NCBI GenBank assembly: GCA_003999685.1
Contig: CP021229.1
Location: 930,001 to 994,000, forward strand
Direction: 5' to 3'
Origin: Taiwanofungus camphoratus
Taxonomy: Eukaryota > Basidiomycota > Agaricomycetes > Polyporales > Taiwanofungaceae
DNA: 64,000 nt
Shown: piece after piece, positions 11,801 to 21,643 of the stretch
How positions within the stretch are numbered: the first letter of the stretch is position 1
Layout: every line of letters begins with the position of its first letter
Made by a program: the position numbers and the translations under genes
Notes under the pieces: generated by a model
Database searches by the model: none
What the model saw: the letters and a program-made list of their open reading frames with translations, nothing else
What the model was told of the DNA's origin: nothing

Positions 11801-12692
11801 AGATTCCGGGTGGGATAGGAATGTTCTTTTGTACCCATGGCGTGTGCGGTACTACCGGAAAGTCGATAGGAGGGAAGTACTCCGGCTTGAAGCACCCCCT
11901 TTCGGAGTCATTCCAAGCGAACGCGTCAGCGTGTAGGGTCATAAAATGATGTAGTAGGTCCCTCTCTGCTGGTTGTAGGAAGTCTCCACTGTGTAGCTTG
12001 TCCGTGAGATCGTGCCGTTCTTGCGTATATCGCGAAGTAGGTTCGAAAGGTGGTGGAGTCGGTGATAGAGTAGGCATCGTTGCTAAAGGGTCGCCTTTAA
12101 TTTCGCGAATGATTCGGAATCGTTCGTCCAAAGCTCCCAGAATAGGGCGAGTCTTCAGCGCTACAGGCTTGTACTTCTTTTTCGATGCTGCAAATGTAGG
12201 AATAGGGGAAGAATCTGACAACTTAGGAAGGGATACCATCGGATTAGGAGCAAGGGAAGGTCTTCGGGCTGACTTCGTGACCTTCGTAACGTTCCTGGGA
12301 CCTGGAATGGGGATAGAGGAAATGTTTCTAGAGGTGGAAAGCGAAAGCATAGGGAGAGAATTCGGATCATCGTGTGAAAGGGAGGGAGCCTCGGGCGGTG
12401 TTGCTGCTGCTAGAAAGCCAGATAGCCACCTAGTATGATCAGCAGGACCTTCCGAGACTTTCGAAGATTCGCTAAAATAGAGAGACTGCAGATAGCTAGA
12501 CACAGAGTTAGAGACTGATAGATAGAGCGCAGGAACAGAATTGTTATCTGCTGCATTTACAGCAGCGAAAGACACGATTTTAGGGGTATCGGATTCATAC
12601 TCAACGACCAGGGTGACCTCTCCTTGATTTCTCAAATCCTCGAAATCTAAAAACCCGATCGTAAATGATTCGAAGAGTTCGCGTGGGGGCAA
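8838..12692 (-). CDS. pol: Pol: reverse transcriptase, RNase H, integrase (Gypsy)
   Basis: Open frame of 1284 codons, -1 relative to gag and overlapping its end by 46 bp. There is no ATG at its start (TTG directly after a TAG), so it should be made by frameshifting from gag. RT spans about 280-480 with catalytic D376 (MLDLYVGY) and Y-I-D-D at 438-441. RNase H spans about 600-725 with D605, E650, D676 and the closing HVPGTMHGPDGLSRR. Integrase has an HHCC zinc site (H888/H893, C923/C926), the triad D953, D1011, E1046 and a GPY/F-type module (MRPRYLGPVLVV). This order is diagnostic of Ty3/Gypsy. No stop or frameshift is seen, so the polyprotein looks functional. The protease is not here but at the end of gag. 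Confidence 0.95.
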   Translation of the reverse strand: MPPRELFESFTIGFLDFEDLRNQGEVTLVVEYESDTPKIVSFAAVNAADNNSVPALYLSVSNSVSSYLQSLYFSESSKVSEGPADHTRWLSGFLAAATPPEAPSLSHDDPNSLPMLSLSTSRNISSIPIPGPRNVTKVTKSARRPSLAPNPMVSLPKLSDSSPIPTFAASKKKYKPVALKTRPILGALDERFRIIREIKGDPLATMPTLSPTPPPFEPTSRYTQERHDLTDKLHSGDFLQPAERDLLHHFMTLHADAFAWNDSERGCFKPEYFPPIDFPVVPHTPWVQKNIPIPPGIYNEVCAIIKKKIAAGVYEPSNSSYRSRWFCVVKKDGKSLRLVHSLEPLNAVTIQHSGVPPTPEHLAEQFGGRPCGAMLDLYVGYDERLIAETSRDLTTFQTPFGAMRLVTLPMGWTNSVPIFHDDVTHILQPEIPHLTVPYIDDVPVKGPESSYDLVPISENPGIRKFVWEHFTNLNRIVTRMRYAGGTFSGVKSILIAREITVVGHRCTPEGRLPDESRVAAIRNWGPCATLSDVRAFLGTIGVVRIFIRNFAHRADALVRLTRKAVPFEFGPAQIAAQEDLKDALLSSPALRSINYSSGAPVILAVDTSYIAVGYHLCQCDEDNPKVRFYNRFGSITLNDRERRFSQPKLEIYGLFRALRVLRIYLIGVRNLIVEVDARYIKGMLQNPDIAPSASINRWIVSILTFHFTLVHVPGTMHGPDGLSRRTPQPGDQEESSEEDFEDWIDKMHSFLHHIQAPPSHPIPSISTLFPYEFASNIPITTPTPPIAPTFASELAEDSQGLNREEESYDSVPRSEMAKEADARLDLVAKFLRSLARPANLSDSEYEGFVKYCLLFFLDEDILWRKDPQGAHKLVVKQADRLRILRECHDAVAHRGIHATKVLISERFWWPYHHIDIAWYVRSCHLCQIRQVRQILIPPTVAMPAPIFAKVHIDTMHMPPSNGFRYLVQGRCSLTQYPEFRMLRKETAKALAEWLFEDFVCRWGALSEIVTDNGAPFVKATNYIAKKYQLRHIRISGYNSRANGLVERPHFDVRQALFKAVDGEESKWSQATYSVFWSERITTRKRMGCSPYFAVTGTHPVIPLDVVEATYILPPPSSMLSTTDLIARRAIALQKRVTQVAELHSKVYEARRQAALRFEEKHKHSIHDFNFEKGDLVLIRNTQIEKSLNRKMRPRYLGPVLVVSRNKGGAYILCELDGSVLDRPTAAFRVIPYLARKALELPTELLDVSTERLRELELTTTQGDDEELGSYPYSPKSGSSPSEAH
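10277..10290 (-). promoter_or_regulatory. Internal copy of the PPT (possible central PPT)
   Basis: CCTCCTCCCTATTG on the plus strand matches 6762-6775 exactly. The following 23 bases (10291-10313) also align with 6776-6798 with few differences, including a shared CTGTCCTCAG. On the sense strand it lies inside pol, between RNase H and integrase, and reads through as acidic residues around pol residue 800. Confidence 0.5.
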
Positions 12693-15580
12693 CTATGATG
12701 ATGGGCTGGTAAGAACTTTTGACGTCCTCGAGGCATCGTAGGGATGGTCGCGACTTCGCTCGTGTTCGGGCATACGATTGTGATGGTCTGCTCCTCGTTT
12801 CCGAAGTTCTTAACCACACTCTCGGTTACCACATCAAAGGGTCGGCCTAGAAGGATATCGTAGGAGGGATTGCGTATGACGTGTATCTGTAGGTACAACA
12901 CGATGTCGCCTACTTGGAACGAGACATTTCGAACCAGTCCTAAAGAACGGTCAATACTGCCATTAGCAGACTGCATATTTAGCTGCACGGAAGGGTCGTA
13001 AATTAGCCCTAAGGCATGACAGACTTGCTCTGACATCGCAACCACTTGTGACCCAGGGTCCACGATGCATTCGATTCGCTCTTTGTTGTCGATTAGGGCT
13101 TCGATAGAATGGATAGAATTCGAGTCACGGGCTACTATGATTTCGGAGGGTTCTTCCTTTCCGGGTACGTGTCGTAAGTACGTTTCGTAGGGATCTGGAA
13201 TGATGGTCGAACCAGGGACAAGGGGTTCACCATGGCACGATAGTTCGGAGGTTGCTAGCGTCGTTTTAGAAGCGAGATCGTCTGAGAGTTCCGTAATTTG
13301 AGCCATATGAGTAGCCTTAGGATCCATAGGCACACGTTTAGGGGTGATAGCCTCGCGATATCGCGCACGAACATCCGGGGATATAGATAGTAGCTCCTCG
13401 GGCGTTAGTGTAACCACGGGTGTTCTCATAGATCGCGCGAATATTTCCTCTGTAAGTTTCTCCTGATGAACCGGTGTGATCGTCTTATAGGCCACGTCCT
13501 TGCCCTTGTCTGCTGTAGGCTTCGGAGCTGCTGCGAAATTTCGAAGATTCGGAGGTGCGTAAGTAGCATCTCGAGCGTTAGCGAAAGGATGTACTGGTGG
13601 AGTGGGCGGTGGAATGGCTGCCTGTGATGCTGGTTGGGCTGGTACGTTAGATGTAGACGCGGCATGCTCCGATGAGTTCGGGGGTGGATCGGACACATTC
13701 GCAGGCTTCGGAGGCAAAGGCGCTGAATTAGAAGGATAATTGGATCGCTTTAGAATGGTAGGAGGGGTCTGGTTCTGCACCTCCGCCGCTGGGGCATCTT
13801 GGTTAGCAGGGGGATCCACTACTGGATGCTGGGCGCGTCCTATCGGAGGTGTGTTGGCTATGGGTGGGTTTCTAGGATCAGACTGCGCGTTAGGAGCACC
13901 CTGCCTTCTGCGCTGGGGTACTTCCACACCATCGAAGACTTCGCGACGTCTCCGAAGTTGGTAAATCTCGTGTTCTAAAGCGGCTATACGATCCTCGGCG
14001 GATAGTGAGAATGCGGGCACATTTAGGCGATTGTCGATTTCGAATAGGAGCTGGGGGGAGGAATTCGTGCCATTTCGTCGATGATATTCGTAAAGCCTAT
14101 CGCGAATCGTACGTCCTGGGATCGTTCTGGGTACGAAATTTCCATTTGGCAGCACTATCTTTCCATCTGGGTTGCGCTTGCACTTGCCATCCTTGATGTC
14201 TTGCTCGATGTGCTTGCAACACCTAGTGCAGCAGTCCAAGTCCCCGCAATAGTGACAGTACTGGCCTTCTACATGAGTGTGCTCGCCGCGCGAGCTGTCC
14301 AATCGAGGGGGTCGCTGGTTCGCAAGAACAGGAGCTAGCGCACTGGTTACGGACTTCGTGAGGATCTCCGCGAACGTCTGTAGATCCTCTATCTTTAGCG
14401 ATGAGCCCCCCACGGGCACGGCAGTGGGCGAAGTAGTTACAGTCGTAGCAGAGGTAAGAGTCGTAGAAGTACCAAGGAGTACGAACTTCGCCGCGCTATG
14501 TAGCTGGTCCAAGGTGTAGGGATCATCGGGTAAGTGATCAGGGAACTTTAGCTGTAACCTAGTAGACACGCGAGCCCATAGCGAAGGCTGGAAGGCCCTC
14601 GCGAAAGCACGGCTTTGCTCGATAGTAGACAACCTATTTTTCGAAATTAGATACTTTGTGATGGCATAAAACTCACGATAGAAGCTTCCTAAGTCTGCCG
14701 CATTGTTGATTCCAATTCTAGCACGTTCTCCTATCAACTGATCCAAGTCAGACATAGACCACATTCTATCGTCCTCTGTGCCTGGGTAGAGGCTTCTAAT
14801 CTCCTTCTTGAAGTCTTCGTAGGTCTTCGTGACATCGGAACACTCAGGGAGGGACTCCCATAGGTCCGAAACATCGATAGGAGGGTAGCGAGTAGTCCAG
14901 TGTTTCTTCGTTGCCTCATCCGCTATCTGGCAGCGGACAAAAAGTGACTCTAAGTCCTGGAAATACCTTCGGATGGTCCTAGGCTGGTCAGGATCGAAGG
15001 TGGGGGATGTACGATCTCCTCGAGGTGGCATGAGTGGAGGTACGTTCATGGTTGACACAGAAATAGGATTTAGGGGATTAGCTAAAGTGGGTGCGGTCAA
15101 AGATGGGTTCGAAGCTGAGTTGATGCTAGCTGAAGAGGATGGGGTCGTAGAAGCGTCGGAAAGTGTAATAGAAGGAATCGGAGGGGAATGCGAAGTTGAT
15201 GGGAGCGTAGAGGATAGCTGAGGGGATTCCGGTAAATGGACTAAGATAGGGTCAGACGCTGAAGAAGGACCGCTTCCTTCGGAGGTGTTAGGAAGCTCAG
15301 GGGACGTGGACTGAGGTTCGAAGTCCTCAATTGGTGAGTCTTCGGACGTGGTAAGCGTGTCTAGAGACCCTTCGAAAAGAGCCTCGAAGTCGGGGGTCGA
15401 TTCGGAAGATTCGAGTGTAGAAATGATATCGGAGGGGATAGTCGTAGGTGTTCGCGAAGAGGTGCTTCGTGGAAGGCCTGCTTGAGTATAGTAACGATAG
15501 CCGACCTGAAAGAACTCGGATAGTAACTGATCGCTGTTTCTCGGAGAGGACTGGTTAGACGTAGGATGATCTGAAGGCAA
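12647..15580 (-). CDS. gag: Gag-protease polyprotein (Gypsy)
   Basis: Open frame of 977 codons. The first 177 residues are Ser/Thr/Pro-rich and contain no ATG; the first Met codon is at 15049 (MNVPPLMPPRGD), matched at the same place in the second element. The frame is open back to the LTR, so either translation starts at 15049 or upstream by another route. The capsid-like region spans about 200-370 (YFQDLESLFVRC...LIGERARIG). A cysteine cluster C442-x2-C445...C450-C451...C454-C455-x-H457 stands where a zinc knuckle is expected. A retropepsin-like protease lies at about 835-950, with D841-P-G-S in place of the usual D-[ST]-G and a conserved ILLGRPF. Gag should form the particle, and the protease should cut Gag and Pol. 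Confidence 0.9.
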   Translation of the reverse strand: MPSDHPTSNQSSPRNSDQLLSEFFQVGYRYYTQAGLPRSTSSRTPTTIPSDIISTLESSESTPDFEALFEGSLDTLTTSEDSPIEDFEPQSTSPELPNTSEGSGPSSASDPILVHLPESPQLSSTLPSTSHSPPIPSITLSDASTTPSSSASINSASNPSLTAPTLANPLNPISVSTMNVPPLMPPRGDRTSPTFDPDQPRTIRRYFQDLESLFVRCQIADEATKKHWTTRYPPIDVSDLWESLPECSDVTKTYEDFKKEIRSLYPGTEDDRMWSMSDLDQLIGERARIGINNAADLGSFYREFYAITKYLISKNRLSTIEQSRAFARAFQPSLWARVSTRLQLKFPDHLPDDPYTLDQLHSAAKFVLLGTSTTLTSATTVTTSPTAVPVGGSSLKIEDLQTFAEILTKSVTSALAPVLANQRPPRLDSSRGEHTHVEGQYCHYCGDLDCCTRCCKHIEQDIKDGKCKRNPDGKIVLPNGNFVPRTIPGRTIRDRLYEYHRRNGTNSSPQLLFEIDNRLNVPAFSLSAEDRIAALEHEIYQLRRRREVFDGVEVPQRRRQGAPNAQSDPRNPPIANTPPIGRAQHPVVDPPANQDAPAAEVQNQTPPTILKRSNYPSNSAPLPPKPANVSDPPPNSSEHAASTSNVPAQPASQAAIPPPTPPVHPFANARDATYAPPNLRNFAAAPKPTADKGKDVAYKTITPVHQEKLTEEIFARSMRTPVVTLTPEELLSISPDVRARYREAITPKRVPMDPKATHMAQITELSDDLASKTTLATSELSCHGEPLVPGSTIIPDPYETYLRHVPGKEEPSEIIVARDSNSIHSIEALIDNKERIECIVDPGSQVVAMSEQVCHALGLIYDPSVQLNMQSANGSIDRSLGLVRNVSFQVGDIVLYLQIHVIRNPSYDILLGRPFDVVTESVVKNFGNEEQTITIVCPNTSEVATIPTMPRGRQKFLPAHHHSCPHANSSNHLRSGF
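12650..12656 (-). promoter_or_regulatory. -1 ribosomal frameshift heptamer GGGTTTT
   Basis: On the sense strand gag ends TCG GGT TTT TAG. The phase is exactly X XXY YYZ (G GGT TTT). Slipping back one base gives GGG TTT TTA GAT, which enters the pol frame (GFLDFED) before the gag stop. The same heptamer in the same phase is kept at 63464-63470 in the second element. Confidence 0.85.
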
Positions 15581-15599
15581 TGAAATCTTGACTGCTCCC

Positions 15600-15616
15600 C
15601 CTCGCGGTGGGCTCCA
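15600..15616 (-). promoter_or_regulatory. Primer-binding site (PBS)
   Basis: Four bases after the 5' LTR, the sense strand reads TGGAGCCCACCGCGAGG, starting with the TGG that pairs with a tRNA CCA end. The same TTTC-TGGAGCCCACCG follows the LTR of the second element at 60711, so the site is conserved in the lineage. I could not assign the tRNA. Confidence 0.7.
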
Positions 15617-15620
15617 GAAA

Positions 15621-17385
15621 TGATACGACCTAGGGGACCCTGGTACCTAGGGAGTGCTCCGCAACGTGGCTGGGGGTAGTGTGATAACTGTGAGGGTGTG
15701 AGGGTAGGAGCTACAACCTGTATGATACCGGGAAACCTGTATGTCTTGTTTTTGTAAGTAGGGGAGTAAGGGGTCAAGGGTCCTGCACAACAGGATCTTG
15801 TTCCTAAGTGCTATACTATCCCTAAGGCCTTGCGAGGCCCTCCGAAGTATGCGAAGTTCTTCGAGGTTTTGCGAAGTCCTTCGAAGTTTTAGCTAAATCA
15901 CGCGAGCTGACTTCGTAGGCTGTATAGAGTTAGGGAGCAATAAGCCAATGGACTATAATTTCTACTAAGCGGCAGAGGGTACGAGACTGCTGCGAAGTCC
16001 TTTTAGCTAGAGTTAGCTAAAGGGTATAAGGCTTAGAGGTTTGTTAGAGCGAGGTGGGCGAGGTTTGGCTGGCGTAGGAGACTTGTAGGAGAGGTCGGAT
16101 GGTTCGGAGAGCTAATACTTGGAATAGGAATGAGGGAACGAGGTTGCTGGAAGCTCTGAAGTGTCTGATGACGTCGAGGTGTGGGTCGGAGAGTTCGAGG
16201 GCGTAGAGAGATGTACTATAGCCTGTAATGAAGGCTATAGGGGAGTCGTAAGGTTATTCGTAGGACGTAGGGATGACGCAACGTGAGCCTAAGGGTATAA
16301 CTAAGGCGGAGGCCCACCGGATAGGTGCTATAAGAGGTGCTGAAGGGCACGAAGTCACGGCGACTTCGTAGATCGTAGTGCGTAGTTCGGGAAGCGTAGA
16401 CGTAGTTCGTAGATATATCGCGAGCGTAGACGTAGTTCAAAGGTACTGAAACGGAGCTGGGGTGGAGACTTAGGGACCTTGGGACCGTTCCTAAGGTTGT
16501 ACTCGCGGCGCTTTCCTGAGATCGGAGCTACAGGGGAACTGGTATTCCAAAGAGAGAAGCGTACACTGAGGGGTCTCTCTCGTACATAGTAAACTACCTC
16601 TGACTAAATAGGGGAGCGTGAGGTGAACTAATCTTGCGCGAAGTGATCCTTACGAGTCCGAAATGTGTCCTAAAACGCATGGACTCCGAAGCGAACACGA
16701 GGGGGGTAGGAACTAATTAGGAACTGAAACAGGGGAACTACGAACGGTAGAAAGGTGACCAACTTCATTCACGAGGGCGGGATGACTATCCGAGAGCAGC
16801 CATGCGCCGTGATCACCTATCTTAGCGGGCTAAGAGCGCACGAAGTTCTTAGCAGCGGGACTTGGCCTAATCGGGGCAGGAGGTGTCCTAACTGGGTGGA
16901 GGGTCATATGGGTACGCCCTAGAATGACCTTATGGCATAGGATCGAGACCCATGGGGGTGCACAAGGCTTCCTAAGTCCAATTTCCGGAACTTCGGACCG
17001 TTTCGGAGCCTATCGGAGGTAGCTGCAATCACAAGAGCTAGGAGAGACTTAGCTAAGACTTCTTAGCTAAGCCCGGGATGAGTGACGTAGTAGATAGGAC
17101 CTAGATCCAATGGAACAGTATGGGAGGGCCGGCAGTGTCCGATAGTGGACTTAGCAGGAGTTAGGGACTTCGCGTCTAGCATTCGAAATCTCGTAGCACC
17201 TCGTGTGACTTCGCAAGACTTCGTAGGGTGTTAGTAGGGTTTAGGAAGGAGAGGGGGCGTTAGGAATATTATCGGAACCTATCCCTCCTGTCGTAGGCTG
17301 TAGGAGAGTCTTAGAGTGGTCGGTTGGGGGATCAGAAAGCTCCTAAAATCGCGATTCGGGGCCCAGGAGGCTATGGGACTCATCA
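15621..17385 (-). repeat. 5' LTR of the intact Gypsy element
   Basis: 1765 bp. On the sense (minus) strand it starts TGATGAGTCC at 17385 and ends GGTCGTATCA at 15621, followed four bases later by the primer-binding site. It should hold the promoter for gag-pol RNA. Confidence 0.95.
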
Positions 17386-18718
17386 CCGTGTGCTTAACAC
17401 TGCACATCAGTTCTGATCCCTCTTTTTTCCACTCACCTAGCAATTGTCACAACTTTGTCATGTCGTCTTCATGCTAATTGAATGATAAGAGGCATCAAGT
17501 ATCTTGCTCAACCTTGCCTCATGCCATCAAGAGCTCCATTCCTTGTGTCCTTTCTTTAACTAAGGTTACTGGTTTCTCCATCAACGTATCCATGTCATCT
17601 CATGAAATATTCCTCATTGATATTTGACACAGCATGCCTCTTCTTTCGACCCCACTAGCCCAGTGACTGGGATACTTGCAGCTTTCAGATCACAAGAATG
17701 GGGTGTGAGCTGACTGTGACTTGCCTGTGCACATGATGGATTTTCTTACCACTTATGCCATTGCAATTATCTGTCAAGTGATATGAACTTTTCCTCTCTG
17801 CTTGAGCTTCAGCTTGTTATTCTGGAAGTGCAACTCCTTAAGCCTCAGTCCCTACCACAATGGTGCTACTTTGAGGTATTCTGGCCTTCTCATCTGTCAA
17901 AATCAAGGTTACTTATTGATTGTTCCTGCCTTGCCTTCTTGTGAATAGGTAGACAGTGTGTGAGACATGCTGACAACAGTCAGGAGTCGAAATTTTAAAA
18001 AAATGCACATACTTGTTTCCCTAGACAATATTACATCACATCTAACTCAATTCCTTATCATGCTCTTAGGCCTGTATGGATTTATAACTAGTTTCAAGGT
18101 CCAACTCCTGGCACAAGAAGAATTGCAGGCTATGCAAATGGCAGTTACAAACATAGTTGCAGCTAGACTATGGGAGCATTTGGTAATACATTGCTTCTAT
18201 GCATCTGGGGATCACTCTGCAGATATGTTTCTGCTGTTCAAGCGAGCTTGGATGCACTGACAAAAAACCACCATTTGGCATGCTTCCACCTGCAAAGACC
18301 TTAACCTGATCACTGATACAAGCTGGTATCAATGACTGTGAAGCCTCAAACGTGAGGGCCTGACTACTAGAGATAGTAGCGAGGACTTAAGGACACTGTG
18401 TATGTCCTCCTGGATGAAGTCGATAAGAGTCAAGCGAGTACTCAGATACAAAGTGAGAGGTCGCAAGATATGAGTATAAGATTGCTAGTGGTAACTAGCT
18501 ACTTGATAACCAGATCGAACTTAAGGTCCGACCTACAAAGTACAGGGTCTTATATACGTATTCTACTCTGCACACAGACCATGGCATGTGATCTAAGAAG
18601 CAGCATGAGTAAGCGTAAGTAAGGCAATATGAGTCATTGGGCTGTATTAGCAATACGTATGCATAAGACGGAATGTGTGAGCGAGGCCCGATATGACTCA
18701 GTGTCCATGAGTAACCGG
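17386..18718. other. Non-genic stretch between Gypsy element and solo LTR
   Basis: About 1.3 kb, no supported gene. A 97-codon open frame at 17967-18260 has no recognisable motif. 18330-18714 looks repeat-like but I could not place its ends. It ends CCGG, the target site of the next LTR. Confidence 0.4.
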
Positions 18719-20392
18719 TGATATGACCTAGGGGACCCTGGCACCTAGAGAGTGCTCCACAACGTAGCTGGTAGGTAGTGTGTGAACTGTGGGGATGTGA
18801 GGGTAGGAGCTACAACCTGTATGATACCGGGAAACCTGTATGTCTTGTTTTTGTAAGTGGGAGAGTAAGGGGTCAAGGGTCCTGCACAACAGAATCTTGG
18901 TCCTAAGTGCTATACGATTCCTAAGGCCTTGCGAGGCCCTCCGAAGTACGTGAAGTCCTTTGAGGTTCTGCGAAGTCCTTCGAAGTTTTAGCTAAACTGC
19001 ACGAGCTGACTTCGTAGGCTGTATGGAGTTAGGGAGCAATAAACCAATAAGCTATAGTTTCAACTAAGCGGCCGAGGGTACGAGACTGCTGCAAAGTCTT
19101 TTTAGCTAGAGTTAGCTAAAGGGCGTAAGGCTTAGAGGTCTGCTAGAACGAGGTGGGCGAGGTTTGGCTAGCGTAGGAGACCTGTAGGAGAGGTCAGAGA
19201 GTTTGAGGGTGTAGGGAGATGTACTATAGCCTGAAATTAAGGCTATGGGAGAGTCGTAGGGCTATTCGTAGGACGTAGGGATGACGCAACGTGAGCCTAA
19301 GGGTATAACTAAGGTGGAGGCCCACCGGATAGATGCTATATGAGGTGCTGAAGGGTGCGAAGTCACGGCGACTTCGTGGATCGTAGTGTGTAGTCCAGGA
19401 AGCGTAGACGTGGTTCGTAGATATATCGCGAGCATAGACGTAGTTCAAAGATACTGAAACGGAGCTGGAGTGGAGACTTAGGGGCCTTAGGACCGTTCCT
19501 AAGGTTGTACTCGCGACACTTTCCTGAGATCGGAGCTACAGGGGAACTGGTATTCCAAAGAGAGAAGCATGCACTGAGGGGTCTCTGTCGTACATAGTAA
19601 ACTATCTCTGACTAAATAGGGGAGCATGAGGTGAACTATTCTTGCGCAAAGTGATCCTCACATTTCCAAAATGTATACTACAGCGCATGGGCTCCGAAGT
19701 GAACACGAGGAGGATAGGAACTAAATAGGAACTGAAACAGGGGAACTACGTATGGTAGAAAGGTGACCAAGTTCATTCACAAGGGCGGGATAACTATCCG
19801 AGAGCAGCCATGCGCTGTGATCAACTATCTTAGTGGGCTAAAAGCGTACAAAGTTCTTAGCAGCGGGACTTGGCCTAATCGGGGTAGGAGGTGTCCTAAC
19901 TGGGTGAAGGATCATATGGATACGCCATAGGAGGACCTTATGGCATAGGATCGAGACCCATGGGGTGCACAAGGCTTTCTAAGTCCAGCCTCTGGAACTT
20001 CGGACCATTTCAGAGCCTATCGGAGATAGCTGCAATCACAAGAGCTAGGAGAGACTTAGCTAAGACTTCTTAGCTAAGCCTGGGATGAGTGACGTAGTAG
20101 GTAGGACCTAGATCCAATAGAACAGTATGGGAGGGCCGGCAGTGTTCGATAGTGGACTTAGCAGGAGTTAGGGACTTTGTGGCTAGCATTCAAAACCTCG
20201 TAGCACCTCGTGTGACTTCGCAAGACTTTGTAGGGTGTTAGAAGGGTTTAGGAAGGAAAGGAGGCATTAGGAATATTATAGGAACCTATCCCACCTGTCG
20301 TAGGCTGTAGAAGAGTCTTAGAATGGTCGGTTGGGGGATTAGAAAGCTCCTAAAATCGCGATTTGGGGCCCAGGAGGCTATAGGACTCATCA
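18719..20392 (-). repeat. Solo LTR of the same Gypsy family
   Basis: Starts TGATATGACC and ends GGACTCATCA, flanked by CCGG on both sides (18715-18718, 20393-20396), a 4-bp duplication like that of the full element. It is 1674 bp; the shortfall against 1765 bp is mainly one internal gap near 19195. CpG loss is intermediate between the young LTRs and the copy at 1-4695. No internal region remains, as after LTR-LTR recombination. Confidence 0.9.
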
Positions 20393-21643
20393 CCGGGGCC
20401 TGTCTGGGGCCCGTACCGTAAGCAGTCATGAGTCAATGAACTGCACGAAGAAGCTGGACCTACCTGAGGCCCGTCCTAGAAGCAACAAGGGTCACGGGAC
20501 CGATCCGAGGTCTGACCTATAAGACATGAGAGAAAAGAAATTGTATCAATCACTGTACTCTGTCTGGCCGGCATCTTACAATTGTGGGTATCTGTTGTCT
20601 GGTGTGTCAACAGGCTGTCTGTATACACAATCAATGATAAATTTATACCATGGAACTGCCTTGCTGATGTCATCACTGACTTTAAATTTTGACTGTTTGT
20701 GTCGATTGATCTCTACTCTCAAGCCTTCATGTACTAAGTTTACCTCGGCCTCATACTCATGCAGCTTTTACTTACCGATACTCTCCATGCTTGATTCCTT
20801 ACATACACTCCCTACCGGGTTCTCTTCCTTTCAGAGCAGTACCAAATTGCAATCCGACATGTATTACTCAATGCCATCAAGTACGTTTCGAGGCTGAGCC
20901 AGTGCATCAGAAAAAATGCAGGTAACTATGTACCTGGAAGTGCAATAATATCCCCTCGTCACCAAGCATATACACTACAAACTAGCTGAAGCACTGCTAG
21001 TGTGACCAGTCATAGACCAATCGAGGGTGAATATTGTCCTGCAAGAGATTCATGCAAAAGTATGAGTGGCAAGCGTCGGGAATGAGGAAGTGTCCGTCCT
21101 CAAGCCATGGTTAGGTGAGGAACATACTTGACAAATCAAACATGTGCTGTGTCTAGCACAACATAGGCACGTAATGTTTGTCGGGTATACAGACTACTGT
21201 GGTAGCAATGAATGATGATTCCAGCCCAGCAGGAGAAAAAAACAGACCGTCAAGAGTCGAAGGTAATGGCTGTATGTTAAGGAAGGCCAGCGATCCGTGA
21301 AGTGTCTGGAAGATCATGTATGCAAACCTGTTGCTAGCCGGTATGGGGACGTGTCCAGGACTGCGGCAATATATAGACTAGAACGTCAATGTCTGTGATG
21401 ATAGTCGTGAAGATCGGAAGCTCAACGCGGTTCTGGGGAGGATGAACAAACACGTGTCAGCGCCAGCATGCTGACCCGTGCCCGCTGAGAAGGAAGAAAA
21501 CGGCGATGCCAGGGTCGAAAGCGAGGTGTACCGAGTCCGAGAGCAAGAGGGCCAAAAACAGCTGTTCAAGATCGTTATCGGTGACCGATAAATCAGGCGT
21601 GCGAGCCGAATTGGTGTAAGTACCAAAATTGCAGAGCGCTCGA
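20393..21643. other. Intergenic stretch
   Basis: About 1.25 kb with no supported gene. The 123-codon open frame at 20526-20897 shows no motif and has an unremarkable composition. The right half should include the 3' untranslated end of the zinc-finger gene that stops at 21644. Confidence 0.4.

Larger units (their letters stand above)
4997..17385 (-). mobile_element. Complete Ty3/Gypsy LTR retrotransposon
   Basis: A 12.4-kb element, coding strand minus. The LTRs (15621-17385 as 5', 4997-6761 as 3') are both 1765 bp and nearly identical (one difference noticed near the end, at 6727 versus 17351). In sense orientation they run TGATGAGTCC...GGTCGTATCA. A 4-bp target duplication CCGT flanks it (4993-4996 and 17386-17389). 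In sense order it holds a PBS, gag-protease, pol (RT, RNase H, integrase), a non-coding stretch, a gene on the opposite strand, a PPT and the 3' LTR. Open gag and pol plus near-identical LTRs indicate recent insertion. Confidence 0.95.

Noticed and set aside
20526-20897. 123-codon plus-strand open frame after the solo LTR
   Set aside because: Ser/Leu/Tyr-rich without motif; lies in repeat-flanked DNA; no support beyond being open.
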